Assembly (NCBI GenBank): GCA_021443415.1
Contig: JABUTZ010000001.1
Location: 36,000-93,061, forward strand
Source: Bacteroidaceae bacterium
GTDB lineage: Bacteria > Bacteroidota > Bacteroidia > Bacteroidales > Bacteroidaceae
Direction of reading: 5' to 3'
DNA: 57,062 bases
The notes beneath the pieces are model-generated. The model made no database searches and was not told the DNA's origin. It saw nothing but the letters and a program-made list of their open reading frames with translations. Below, piece by piece: positions 44,452-53,060 of the stretch. How positions within the stretch are numbered: position 1 is the first letter of the stretch; each line of letters starts with the position of its first letter. Made by a program: the position numbers and the translations under genes.

Positions 44452-46083
44452 TTACACCTCAGCGTCAAGATAGAGGAAACGCTTGATACTCTTCTTGGGC
44501 GTTTTCTCAAACTCTGTATCGTAGATACGGAAACCGACTACCTGCGCATAGCCAGGCAGGCGCTTGTTTAGTTCAGCCCTGTGCGACTCGAGATGGGCGG
44601 CGAGGTCTGTCACCCCTGCCTCGCGCACTGCATCTGGATCGCAATACACCAGTCCGTAGAGCTTTTCGTTCTTCTGGATGACGATTGCCTCGGTGACAAG
44701 GGGCACACCGCAGATTTTGTCCTCTATCTCCTCGGGATAGATGTTCTGTCCGTTGGCACCGAGCAACATGTTCTTGCAACGTCCACGGATATAGAGGTTG
44801 CCGTCGGCATCGATGATTCCCATGTCGCCAGTATGATACCAACCGTCCTTGTCTATCACGGCTTCTGTCGCCTCGGGATTCTTATAGTAACCGAGCATCA
44901 CATTCGGACCCTTTGCGAGAATCTCGCCATCAATCCTCTGCGGATCTTTGCTGTTGATTTTCAGCGTCATGTTCAGGGCGGCCTGACCGCAACTGGTCGG
45001 AGCGAATGTGTCCCAGTCCCTATAGGCGAGAATCGGTGCGCACTCCGTCGTACCGTAACCCACGGTGTAGGGGAAACGTATGTCGCGCAACACATCCTCT
45101 ATCTCGCGCGAGAGTGCGGCTCCACCGAGGATGAGTTCCCAGAAGTGTCCTCCGAATGCAGCACAGAGTCCGTCGCGCACCTTGTTCTTGACAATCCGGC
45201 TTACAATAGGTGTGTGCAGCAGCACTTTCATCAGCGGCTTCTGCAACTTCGGCAGCACGGCCTTGCGCACCACCTTCTCGATGATGAGCGGCACGGCGAT
45301 AATCACCACTGGCTTTATCTCGCGCAGTGCCTTGAGCAACACCGTGGGCGATGCGTTCTTGGTGAGGAAGATAACATGGATTCCGGCGCATATCTCATAA
45401 AGGAATTCAAATGCCATTCCGTACATGTGCGCCATCGGGAGCAACGAGAGTATCTTGTCGCCTGCCTTCGCATGTGGGCCAAGCACGGTGATGGCAAAGT
45501 CCATGTTGCTGATGAGTGCACGGTAGGGAATCATCACTCCCTTCGAGTTGCTTGTCGTGCCCGACGTGTAGTTGAGCAGTGCGAGTTCCTCGGGCGCGTC
45601 ATTATAATAATGTATGTCCTCGGGCTTCAGAGGCTCAGCAAGTTCGGGCAACGAGTAGTTGCCTTGCAGACAACTATAGTCCTTGAGCGAGACTACCTCC
45701 ACGCCTTCGAGCGCCGTTGCGTCTATCTTGGGCCAGATGAGGTTGGACACGAACAGCATCTTTGCCTCCGAATGACGGATGATGTCCACCACTTGTTCGG
45801 GGTGGAACTCATGCAAGATGGGCACTGCCACGGCTCCGTGTGTCAAGCACGCCCAGAAAGCGATGCCCCAGCGCGAGGAGTTCTTACCACAGATGGCTAT
45901 CTTGTCTCCCGCCTTGATTCCCAACTCGTCGAACGCCATGTGCAACTGCGCAATTGTCTGCGCCACGTCGCTGTACTTGAAGTCTGCCTCCTGGTAGTCC
46001 GACAGGGCAGGCATGTCCCAATACTTGCGCACAGCCTGCGCAAAGTGTGCGTTATATCCGTTCGCAACCAGTTTTTCGTTCAT
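44452..46083 (-). CDS. Long-chain fatty acid:CoA ligase (AMP-binding)
   Basis: Activates fatty acids as acyl-AMP and then acyl-CoA. The 543-residue ANL-superfamily enzyme has the P-loop NYTSGTTSNSKGV (about 171-183), GYGTTECAP, the WYHTGDMG motif and the hinge with IRGRCKNMLL. The final lysine region ends EKTPKKSIKRFLY. Length fits the compact phylum-type FadD. It is probably a membrane-associated enzyme feeding exogenous fatty acids to lipid synthesis. It has a well-formed promoter and is monocistronic. Confidence 0.92.
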   Translation of the reverse strand: MNEKLVANGYNAHFAQAVRKYWDMPALSDYQEADFKYSDVAQTIAQLHMAFDELGIKAGDKIAICGKNSSRWGIAFWACLTHGAVAVPILHEFHPEQVVDIIRHSEAKMLFVSNLIWPKIDATALEGVEVVSLKDYSCLQGNYSLPELAEPLKPEDIHYYNDAPEELALLNYTSGTTSNSKGVMIPYRALISNMDFAITVLGPHAKAGDKILSLLPMAHMYGMAFEFLYEICAGIHVIFLTKNASPTVLLKALREIKPVVIIAVPLIIEKVVRKAVLPKLQKPLMKVLLHTPIVSRIVKNKVRDGLCAAFGGHFWELILGGAALSREIEDVLRDIRFPYTVGYGTTECAPILAYRDWDTFAPTSCGQAALNMTLKINSKDPQRIDGEILAKGPNVMLGYYKNPEATEAVIDKDGWYHTGDMGIIDADGNLYIRGRCKNMLLGANGQNIYPEEIEDKICGVPLVTEAIVIQKNEKLYGLVYCDPDAVREAGVTDLAAHLESHRAELNKRLPGYAQVVGFRIYDTEFEKTPKKSIKRFLYLDAEV

Positions 46084-46113
46084 TTGTTATTGCACCAATT
46101 TTGAAATTCTGTG

Positions 46114-46145
46114 CAAAATTACATCTTTATCTGCACATAAACAAA
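46114..46145 (-). promoter_or_regulatory. Acyl-CoA ligase promoter, TTTG-N20-TAATTTTG
   Basis: On the minus strand the TTTG at 46145-46142 is spaced 20 bases from TAATTTTG at 46121-46114. The -7 ends 30 bases before the ATG. Confidence 0.7.
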
Positions 46146-46220
46146 GAAAATGCGCAAAAATTGCCGAAATCACCGCAACTTTTGCGCAAATCATTCACAA
46201 GTATGTAATATCTTCTTGTT

Positions 46221-46877
46221 TTATGCCCTAAATATCATCGATCCAATGCGCACCAGCGTTGCTCCTGTGCGCACGGCAATGGGATAGTCGCCGCTCATGC
46301 CCCATGAGCAATGGCGGAATGCGTCGTTGTCAGCGAAGAAGCGTAGGCGGATTGTTTCAAAAGTCTTACGAACCAGACCGAACTCTGCCTCTATCTGCCT
46401 CTCATCGTCCGTGTTTGAGGCCATGCACATCACACCGGCTATCTGTGCTCCCGTCATCAGTCGCCACTCGCCTTTTTCGAGCATTGCGATGCACTCTCCG
46501 GGCGTAAAGCCAAATTTTGTCTCCTCCTGAGCGACATGCAACTGCAAGAGACAGGGGATGACTCGTCCGCACCGCTCTCCCTGCCGGCTGATTTCCTCAA
46601 GCAGATGCTCGGAGTCAACGGCATGGATGAGCGAAACAAAAGGTGCTATGAGCCGCACCTTGTTCGTTTGCAGATGACCGATGAAATGCCACTGGATGTC
46701 GTCGGGCAACTCATTACGCTTGACGAGCAACTCCTGCACGCGGCTCTCGCCAAACATGCGCTGTCCAGCGGCATACGCCTCACGGATGGAGTCGGCGGGG
46801 AAATACTTCGACACCGCCACAACGTCAACGCCCTGAGGAAGTTCCTCTCTCAGCCTGTCCAAGACATCACCGATCAT
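46221..46877 (-). CDS. YggS-family PLP-binding protein
   Basis: A 218-residue PLP homeostasis protein (PLPBP/YggS family). The PLP lysine is K24 in VVAVSKYFP; FGESRVQELLVK, WHFIGHLQTNK and SWGMSGDYPIAV, which bind the phosphate, are all conserved. These proteins hold PLP without known enzymatic activity and influence amino- and keto-acid pools. It is 35 bases downstream of the DUF4494-type gene on the same strand, so the two are probably one unit. Confidence 0.94.
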   Translation of the reverse strand: MIGDVLDRLREELPQGVDVVAVSKYFPADSIREAYAAGQRMFGESRVQELLVKRNELPDDIQWHFIGHLQTNKVRLIAPFVSLIHAVDSEHLLEEISRQGERCGRVIPCLLQLHVAQEETKFGFTPGECIAMLEKGEWRLMTGAQIAGVMCMASNTDDERQIEAEFGLVRKTFETIRLRFFADNDAFRHCSWGMSGDYPIAVRTGATLVRIGSMIFRA

Positions 46878-46912
46878 CGCTCATTCCTTAATATAGTCAA
46901 GCGAGATGAAAG

Positions 46913-47362
46913 TCACTCTTTCGCCGCTCCGTAGTCATAGTGGAACACGTCAAGAATGGGAGTGTCCGCCAGCGACACAACCTCCCAGTCGCTCATCGTA
47001 CCTTTCATGCCGTCCTCGAGGTTCTTCAGTGCGCCACGCAGTGTGCCAGCCTTCACGAGCATCGTCTGATATGAGCGCTTCTCCACACCCTTCTTCTCGT
47101 CCATTGTGACGAACGCCACCTTTGCCTTGTACCAGCGGTCATCGCTGTCCATCTCGCTGTCAAACATCTCGGCTATCTTGGCGCGCTTGATGTCGGTGAC
47201 CGAAAACTCGCCGCTTATGTATGGCTTGAGTTGCTCGATGAAGCGGTTCTCTGCCTCCGTGAAACTGAGGGCATCCACGAGATAGGGTTCGGTGACAGTC
47301 TTTATCACTCCTGTGTCAAGTGTCTTCTCGTACTTGACCTTACATTCAAACCAGTTTGCCAT
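46913..47362 (-). CDS. DUF4494-type conserved protein
   Basis: A 149-residue soluble protein starting MANWFECKVKYEKTLDTG, which I recognise as the phylum-restricted DUF4494 type, of unknown function. The N-terminal half includes SFTEAENRFIEQLKPYISGEF, the centre DDRWYKAKVAFVTMDEKKG and the C-terminus ADTPILDVFHYDYG. There is no signal peptide. In-frame codons up to 47425 are rejected because the extension is unlike the family. It heads a unit with the YggS-type gene. Confidence 0.82.
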   Translation of the reverse strand: MANWFECKVKYEKTLDTGVIKTVTEPYLVDALSFTEAENRFIEQLKPYISGEFSVTDIKRAKIAEMFDSEMDSDDRWYKAKVAFVTMDEKKGVEKRSYQTMLVKAGTLRGALKNLEDGMKGTMSDWEVVSLADTPILDVFHYDYGAAKE

Positions 47363-47455
47363 GTTTTGCTTGTTGTTTTGGGGTTTACGATTTGCAATTT
47401 GCTGAAAATATGCAACAATCACCATTCACTAACGTGAATTATGATTTATTCACTG

Positions 47456-47463
47456 CAAAGTTA
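47456..47463 (-). promoter_or_regulatory. Bacteroidetes -7 element for the DUF4494-type gene
   Basis: The minus strand reads TTAACTTTGC, 93 bases before the ATG at 47362. It is 13 bases from the plus-strand glnS -7 element. No TTTG at -33. Confidence 0.45.
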
Positions 47464-47476
47464 AGTGATTTTTTTG

Positions 47477-47484
47477 TAATTTTG
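47477..47484 (+). promoter_or_regulatory. Bacteroidetes -7 element for glnS
   Basis: TAATTTTGC ends 26 bases before the glnS ATG. No TTTG at -33. Confidence 0.5.
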
Positions 47485-47510
47485 CACCATAAACTCAAAA
47501 AACATCACTT

Positions 47511-49205
47511 ATGGAAAACAACGAGACAAAAAAATCGCTCAATTTCATAGAGGAAATCGTGGTTAAGGATTTGGCTGACGGCAAGAACGGCGGCCGCTTG
47601 CAGACGCGATTTCCACCCGAGCCCAACGGCTATCTCCACATCGGTCATGCCAAGGCCATCTGCATGGACTTCGGTGTGGCGGAGAAGTTCGGCGGTGTCT
47701 GCAACCTGCGTCTTGACGACACGAACCCCCAGAAGGAGGACGACGAGTATGTTCAGGCTATCAAGCGCGACATCGAGTGGCTGGGCTTCCGTTGGGGCAA
47801 CCTCTACCATGCCAGCGACTACTTCGACCAGCTCTGGGCTTTCGCCGTGCGTCTCATCAAGGAGGGCAAGGCATATGTCGATGAGCAGACGAGCGAGCAG
47901 ATAGCGGCTCAGAAGGGTACGCCGACAGAGCCGGGCACGGCGAGTCCGTTCCGCGACCGCCCCATCGAGGAGAGCCTGGCTCTCTTTGAGAAGATGAACT
48001 CGGGCGAACTGCCCGAGGGTGCAATGGTGCTGCGCGCCAAGATTGACATGGCGAATGGCAACATGCACTTCCGCGACCCGGTCATCTATCGTATAATAAA
48101 TAAGGAGCATCACCGCACGGGCGACAAGTGGCATGCCTATCCCATGTACGACTTCGCCCACGGTCAGTCGGACTTCTTCGAGGGCGTCACCCACTCCATC
48201 TGCACTCTCGAGTTCGTTCCCCATCGTCCTCTCTACGACTATTTTGTCGATGAGTTGAAGGAAGGCAAGGATCTCAATGACAACCGCCCTCACCAGTTCG
48301 AGTTCAACCGTCTCAACCTGACTTACACGGTGATGTCGAAGCGCAAGCTGCTGGCTCTCGTCCAGGAGGGACTGGTGTGCGGTTGGGACGACCCGCGCAT
48401 GCCGACCATCTGCGGTCTGCGCCGCCGTGGCTACTCGCCCGAGGCTGTGCGCCGCTTCATCGACATGATTGGCTACACCAAGTACGAGGCACTCAACGAC
48501 TACTCGATGCTCGAGGCGGCGGCTCGCGAGGACCTGAACAAGCGTGCCACTCGCGTCAGCGCCGTACTCCACCCCGTCCGTCTCACCATCACCAACTACC
48601 CCGCCGACAAGACGGAACTGATGGAGGCAGTCAATAATCCCGAGGCTCCCGAGGAGGGCACGCACACGATGCTCTTCAGCCGCAACCTGTGGATTGAGCA
48701 GGATGACTTCATGGAGGATGCTCCGAAGAAGTATTTCCGTCTGACTCCCGGTCAGGAGGTGCGCCTGAAGAATGCCTACATCGTTCGTTGCACGGGTTGC
48801 GTCAAGGATGCCGACGGCAACGTGACCGAGGTGCTGGCCGAATACGACCCCGACACGAAGAGCGGTATGCCCGGTGCCGACCGCCGCGTCAAGGGCACTC
48901 TCCACTGGCTATCACAGGAAGACAGTCTCGACTGCGAGGTGCGTCTCTACGACCGCCTCTTTACGGTTGAGAATCCAGGTGCCGACGAGCGCGACTTCCG
49001 CGAATTGCTTAACCCGGACAGCCTGCAGGTACTCGACCATTGCAAGATTGAGCCTTACGCCCAGTCGCTCCCTGTGGGCAGCTACCTGCAGTTCCAGCGT
49101 ACGGGCTATTTCAACATTGATTCTGATTCCACACCCTCTCGCCTTGTGTTCAACCGCACTGTGAGCCTGAAGGATACGTGGGCGAAGGCTAAGAACAAGG
49201 ATTGA
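47511..49205 (+). CDS. glnS: Glutaminyl-tRNA synthetase
   Basis: Charges tRNA-Gln directly. The 564-residue class I enzyme has RFPPEPNGYLHIGHAKA (HIGH motif, about residue 43) and the KMSKS-like VMSKRKL loop (about 273). The Gln-specific rather than Glu-specific form is shown by NLRLDDTNPQKED and by the two C-terminal anticodon-binding beta barrels. The length is typical of bacterial GlnRS. A TPR gene follows after three bases, so the two are co-transcribed. Confidence 0.96.
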   Translation: MENNETKKSLNFIEEIVVKDLADGKNGGRLQTRFPPEPNGYLHIGHAKAICMDFGVAEKFGGVCNLRLDDTNPQKEDDEYVQAIKRDIEWLGFRWGNLYHASDYFDQLWAFAVRLIKEGKAYVDEQTSEQIAAQKGTPTEPGTASPFRDRPIEESLALFEKMNSGELPEGAMVLRAKIDMANGNMHFRDPVIYRIINKEHHRTGDKWHAYPMYDFAHGQSDFFEGVTHSICTLEFVPHRPLYDYFVDELKEGKDLNDNRPHQFEFNRLNLTYTVMSKRKLLALVQEGLVCGWDDPRMPTICGLRRRGYSPEAVRRFIDMIGYTKYEALNDYSMLEAAAREDLNKRATRVSAVLHPVRLTITNYPADKTELMEAVNNPEAPEEGTHTMLFSRNLWIEQDDFMEDAPKKYFRLTPGQEVRLKNAYIVRCTGCVKDADGNVTEVLAEYDPDTKSGMPGADRRVKGTLHWLSQEDSLDCEVRLYDRLFTVENPGADERDFRELLNPDSLQVLDHCKIEPYAQSLPVGSYLQFQRTGYFNIDSDSTPSRLVFNRTVSLKDTWAKAKNKD

Positions 49206-49208
49206 GCC

Positions 49209-50498
49209 ATGCGTTTCTGGCAAGCGGATACATACAAGTATGACGACGAGTTCCTCGAACTGGTCCATGAATATGAACAGAGCCTCTCGGAGGGCTCTGT
49301 TCCATATTTGGACGCCGATGACTTGACCGACATAGCCGAATACTACTGCATGAAGAGGCGTTACACGGAAGCCTCCGTTGCCATCGACCGTGCCTTGGAA
49401 ATGGACCCCGAGGCGACGGCTCCCCTATGCTACATGGTGCGCGAGTACATCGCCCAGGACGATTGGGAGAAGGCACGCGCCACATACAACTGCATCACAG
49501 ATACTGATGACCGTGAAGCGATGTATCTGCGCGTCGAGATTGCCTTGCATGACGGCGATACCAAGTTGGCTTCGTCTATCCTCGAGGCAAATTATCCCTC
49601 ACACGACACTGCCGAGGAACAGCGCACTTATTTGCGTGAGGTCATCGGATTGTTGCTTGATTACGAGGGATGTGAGGTAGAGGAGATGCTATCATCATGG
49701 GGCAAGTGTCTTAGCAATATGGAAGGGCTGACCAGCGAGGACCGCATGATGATTGCCGAGATGCTCGCTGTCACCACACAGGATTGCTCGGCTGTCGTCT
49801 GGTTGGAGAAGTTGTTGGAGGAGGAGCCGTTCAACCAGATGGCTTGGCTTCTGATGTTCGACATAGAGATGCGTACCGAAAACATCTGGTTTGCCGAGAA
49901 TGCAGTCAATTATGCCCTGGCAATCGACGACCACAACCTGCGTGCCATCATGTCGCAGGCATGGCTCTTCGGTTGGCGCTATCAGAACATACTGCAAGTC
50001 ATGGGCGAGACGGAGCGAGGCATGGAGATGTCCAAAAAGGTGCACGACGACTGCATGGAGTGCATGGAACGAGCCGTCCTCTGTGGCCTTAATGACAACG
50101 ATGAGTTCTTCGCTACGGCGGCGGAGATTTTCCATCGTATCGAAGAGGGCGAACAAGAAATTTATTACATGAAGCGCGATTTGGAGGTGCGCCCCTACAA
50201 CAGCGAGACTCGGCTCAACCTTGGCTATGCCTATGTCGACGCCGACGACTATGCTCAGGCTCTCGAATATCTCATGCCTCTGACCGAGCGCCCGACCTCA
50301 TGCACCCCCGAGTCCTATGCGCCCATCGCTTTCTGTCTGTTCAAACTTCATCGCTTCGACGAGTGTGTGGGCTATCTCAAAAAGTCTGAGCAGGAATACC
50401 CCGATTCCGCCACCACTTTCTTCGAGCATATCTTTCCTCATGCCAAGGCTGTGGATTACGCCGCCCTGGTCGATCTCTACTTCGGGAGCCGTGTCTGA
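49209..50498 (+). CDS. Tetratricopeptide-repeat protein
   Basis: A 429-residue soluble all-helical protein. TPR-type units are visible near residues 40-75 (LTDIAEYYCMKRRYTEASVA...DPEATAP), 75-110 (WEKARATYN) and the C-terminus around 325-400 (LNLGYAYVDADDYAQALEYL, LFKLHRFDECVGYLKKSEQ). TPRs mediate protein-protein contacts. There is no signal peptide or catalytic domain. It follows glnS by three bases, but nothing suggests a direct role in translation. It ends eight bases from the convergent gldE. Confidence 0.85.
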   Translation: MRFWQADTYKYDDEFLELVHEYEQSLSEGSVPYLDADDLTDIAEYYCMKRRYTEASVAIDRALEMDPEATAPLCYMVREYIAQDDWEKARATYNCITDTDDREAMYLRVEIALHDGDTKLASSILEANYPSHDTAEEQRTYLREVIGLLLDYEGCEVEEMLSSWGKCLSNMEGLTSEDRMMIAEMLAVTTQDCSAVVWLEKLLEEEPFNQMAWLLMFDIEMRTENIWFAENAVNYALAIDDHNLRAIMSQAWLFGWRYQNILQVMGETERGMEMSKKVHDDCMECMERAVLCGLNDNDEFFATAAEIFHRIEEGEQEIYYMKRDLEVRPYNSETRLNLGYAYVDADDYAQALEYLMPLTERPTSCTPESYAPIAFCLFKLHRFDECVGYLKKSEQEYPDSATTFFEHIFPHAKAVDYAALVDLYFGSRV

Positions 50499-50506
50499 CG
50501 TCGGGC

Positions 50507-51844
50507 TTAGGCCGCCACTTTCTTACCCACTATCACTTTTATCCTGACGATGCGACGCTCGTCCATCTCCATCACTTCAAACGTGATGTGCTTGTAGGCG
50601 ATGCGCTCCTGGATGACGGGAAACTCGCCTTTTATCTCCAACAGCAGTCCGGCGAGTGTATCCGCCTCGCCTTCCACAGGTGTGAAGAAATCGTCCGACA
50701 GCTGAAGTATGCGCGTAAAGTCGGTCAGCAGGGTCTTCGCTTCAAAGACGTACGTGTTCTGGTTGAGCCTTGTGTATGGCTTCTCCTCGTCATCGTCATA
50801 TTCGTCGTTGATCTCGCCGACAATCTCTTCGATGATGTCTTCCATCGTGACGATGCCGCTGGTGCCGCCAAACTCATCCACTACGATGGCGATATGCACC
50901 TTGTTGGTCTGGAAGTCGCGCAGCAGTTCGTCTATCATCTTTGTCTCTGGCACGAAATACGGTGGTCGTATCAGGCTCTGCCAGCGGAACGTTGACGGTT
51001 TGCTGAGATGTGGCAACAGGTCTTTGATATACAGCACTCCCTTGATATTGTCCTGTGTCGAGTCATAGACGGGTATGCGCGAGTAGTTGTTCTCGACGAT
51101 GCTTTGAAGGACGGCGGCATACGGGGTGTGTATCTCCAGGGCCACCATATCCACTCGGCTGGTCATCACCTCGCTTGCTTTCTCGGCACCGAAGCGGATG
51201 ATGCCCTGCAACATCTGTTGCTCGTCTTGCAGGTCGCGCTTGTCGGTGAGTTCGAGTGCATGCTCAAGTTCGTCCATGCTGAGGTGCTGGTCTGGCTCAC
51301 TTACGAAATGGTGTGCCAGCACCTTGCTCTTGATGAGCATCGAGGAGATGGGGCGAAACAGCCTGACTACGATATTGGCGGCCGGGGCAATGAACCTGCT
51401 GAAACTGAGTTTGTAGCGCACGGAGTATATCTTGGGCATAATCTCTCCGAAGAGCAACAGAAGGAATGTGAGCAACACCGTGGTGAGTATGAACTCGACG
51501 ATGGTATTGCCGAAATGCACGGTGTGCAGAATGAACGTGTCCAAAAGCGAAATGATGGCCACGTTCACCAGGTTGTTGGCGATGAGTATCGTGGCGAGCA
51601 GTCGCTCACTGTCCTCCAAGAGCGCACGTATCCTTGCATCCGACGGGTGTGTCTCGTCATGGATGTCTTTCAGGTCAGCGGGCGAAAGGCTGAAAAAGGC
51701 TGTCTCGCTCGCCGACACAAGGCCCGAGCAGACAAGCAAAATCACGCTCAGCAACAAGAGTACGACATCACCCATAGTAATCGCACTAAAGGTGATGTCG
51801 CAAAAAATATCACTTGCCGGTAATAATATACTGTCAGTATCCAA
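50507..51844 (-). CDS. gldE: GldE-like CNNM/CorC-type membrane protein
   Basis: A 445-residue membrane protein of the HlyC/CorC family. An N-terminal DUF21 transmembrane domain has about four hydrophobic segments (residues about 22-45 onward) with SASETAFFSLS and ATILIANNLVNV. A CBS-domain pair spans about 215-345 (SRIPVYDSTQDNIKGVLYI, VVDEFGGTSGIVTMEDIIEE) and a CorC/HlyC C-terminal domain ends the protein. Adjacent to ssb this is the gene named gldE in gliding Bacteroidetes; here the organism need not glide, and an ion-export or envelope role is likely. It starts 17 bases after the ssb stop. Confidence 0.87.
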   Translation of the reverse strand: MDTDSILLPASDIFCDITFSAITMGDVVLLLLSVILLVCSGLVSASETAFFSLSPADLKDIHDETHPSDARIRALLEDSERLLATILIANNLVNVAIISLLDTFILHTVHFGNTIVEFILTTVLLTFLLLLFGEIMPKIYSVRYKLSFSRFIAPAANIVVRLFRPISSMLIKSKVLAHHFVSEPDQHLSMDELEHALELTDKRDLQDEQQMLQGIIRFGAEKASEVMTSRVDMVALEIHTPYAAVLQSIVENNYSRIPVYDSTQDNIKGVLYIKDLLPHLSKPSTFRWQSLIRPPYFVPETKMIDELLRDFQTNKVHIAIVVDEFGGTSGIVTMEDIIEEIVGEINDEYDDDEEKPYTRLNQNTYVFEAKTLLTDFTRILQLSDDFFTPVEGEADTLAGLLLEIKGEFPVIQERIAYKHITFEVMEMDERRIVRIKVIVGKKVAA

Positions 51845-51861
51845 AGTTCAAATCATATAAG

Positions 51862-52377
51862 TTAGAAAGGGGCAGACTCCGACGGTCCTTCGTCTGCCGT
51901 GACCGGGCTTTCAGCGGGCTGCTCGGCGGGCTGCTGATAACCACCCTGATAGCCGCCTTGGTAGCCACCCTGATTGTTCTGCTGGTAGCCACCCTGACCA
52001 TTCTGATAGCCATTCTGATAGCCGCCCTGACCATTTGGCTGGTCGCGATGAATGGGCGAGAGTATCTCCATGTTCTCCACTACCACCTCAGTCACTGACT
52101 TCTGCTGTCCGTCACGTGTCTCGAAATTGCGTGTACGCAACTTGCCCTCAACGCAGATTCTCATGCCTTTGTGCACATAGCGCTCCACTCGCTCGGCGAT
52201 GCCTTTCCAGAACACCAGGTTGTGCCACTCCGTGCGGTCGGGCACCTGCGTGCCGTTCTGCAGCGTGTAGCCGCGCTCTGATGTGGCGAGACGGAACTGA
52301 GCCACACAAATACCATTGTCCACATACCTCACATTGGGATCCTGTCCCACATTTCCAATAAGAATTACTTTGTTCAT
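51862..52377 (-). CDS. ssb: Single-stranded DNA-binding protein
   Basis: A 171-residue SSB. The OB fold (about 1-110) opens MNKVILIGNVGQDPNVRY and includes TEWHNLVFWKG. A Gly/Gln/Tyr/Asn linker follows with repeated GGYQ units (about 113-148). The acidic tail ends ESAPF, a variant of the usual DDLPF peptide that recruits partner proteins. It has a good promoter and probably drives gldE. The unusual linker is described separately. Confidence 0.95.
   Translation of the reverse strand: MNKVILIGNVGQDPNVRYVDNGICVAQFRLATSERGYTLQNGTQVPDRTEWHNLVFWKGIAERVERYVHKGMRICVEGKLRTRNFETRDGQQKSVTEVVVENMEILSPIHRDQPNGQGGYQNGYQNGQGGYQQNNQGGYQGGYQGGYQQPAEQPAESPVTADEGPSESAPF
51931..52034 (-). repeat. GGYQ-type repeats in the SSB linker
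   Basis: An in-frame low-complexity array encodes GGYQ, NGYQ and GGYQQ units, with about eight Tyr-Gln pairs. The nucleotide units vary at third positions, so the array is old or purified rather than freshly duplicated. Confidence 0.85.
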
Positions 52378-52407
52378 AAGTACATCATGAAATAATTAAA
52401 TCGAATG

Positions 52408-52438
52408 CAAATATACGAACTTGTTTTCACTTGTGCAA
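52408..52438 (-). promoter_or_regulatory. ssb promoter, TTG-N20-TATATTTG
   Basis: On the minus strand TTG at 52438-52436 is spaced 20 bases from TATATTTG at 52415-52408. The -7 ends 30 bases before the ssb ATG. Confidence 0.65.
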
Positions 52439-52444
52439 CAATTT

Positions 52445-52939
52445 TTATTTTAAATTTTCCAATTCCTGCCTATTCTTTTGCAGAAGTTGCACCGCCTGCT
52501 CCCAGTTGGTGTCCAAACTAAATGGGGTAATGTTATCTGCCTCAGTGATATAGATGTCTGTCGCATCTTTGTCGGGGTCATTGAACATGGGGCACGACTT
52601 GGTGACGGAGATGTAGAAAAGGATGCGCTTCGCACGCACTTGCTCCGCCTTGTCCTTGTTGCGATAGACGTCTGCCATGAAGTCGGTGAGGAACTCACTC
52701 ATGTAATACGCCTGCAGGTCGAGTTCACGAACGGGCGTGTCCGGGTTCTTCTCCACCATCTTCCTGTGGGTGTAGTTCAGTGCGGCTATTTTGAACTGCG
52801 CCGCCTTCAACTGCATGTCCTCTGCATTGGGATTGTTGAGCACGTCCTGTGCTGAAATCATCACTGCCTTATAGACATCCTGTGCTTGCATCGTCACGGC
52901 CATCATGGCAAAAACGATAATAAAAAAACTTTTTTTCAT
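52445..52939 (-). CDS. Exported protein of unknown function (164 aa)
   Basis: A 164-residue exported protein with a signal peptide (MKKSFFIIVFAMMAVTMQAQ). The mature part is mainly helical, with QLKAAQFKIAALNYTHRKM, LQAYYMSEFLTDFMADVYRNKDKA and a C-terminal WEQAVQLLQKNRQELENL; one Cys lies in TKSCPMF. No lipobox or catalytic motif is visible. It may be periplasmic. It lies between carB and ssb, with an ssb promoter after it and an A/C-rich leader before it. I do not recognise a family. Confidence 0.8.
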   Translation of the reverse strand: MKKSFFIIVFAMMAVTMQAQDVYKAVMISAQDVLNNPNAEDMQLKAAQFKIAALNYTHRKMVEKNPDTPVRELDLQAYYMSEFLTDFMADVYRNKDKAEQVRAKRILFYISVTKSCPMFNDPDKDATDIYITEADNITPFSLDTNWEQAVQLLQKNRQELENLK

Positions 52940-52990
52940 TGTTTTAGGGGTTATTCGGTTAAACGGTAATTCGGTTTCAGGTTAATATAC
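52940..52990 (-). repeat. A/C-rich leader motif before the secreted-protein gene (copy 3 of 3)
   Basis: Read on the minus strand it contains AACCTGAAACCGAATTACCG, then TTTAACCG and ATAACCCC, ending just before the ATG. It closely resembles the xth leader at 43634-43679. Confidence 0.55.
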
Positions 52991-53060
52991 ATTTGCACCA
53001 GTATCCAGTTGCTAAAGCTATACCTTTATTCTTTATTCTTTACACTCTACACTCGCTCCT

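Noticed and set aside
44581-46104. 507-residue open frame antisense to the acyl-CoA ligase gene
   Set aside because: The opposite strand encodes a complete conserved AMP-binding enzyme; the antisense translation is His/Cys/Val-rich without domains and arises from third-position GC bias.
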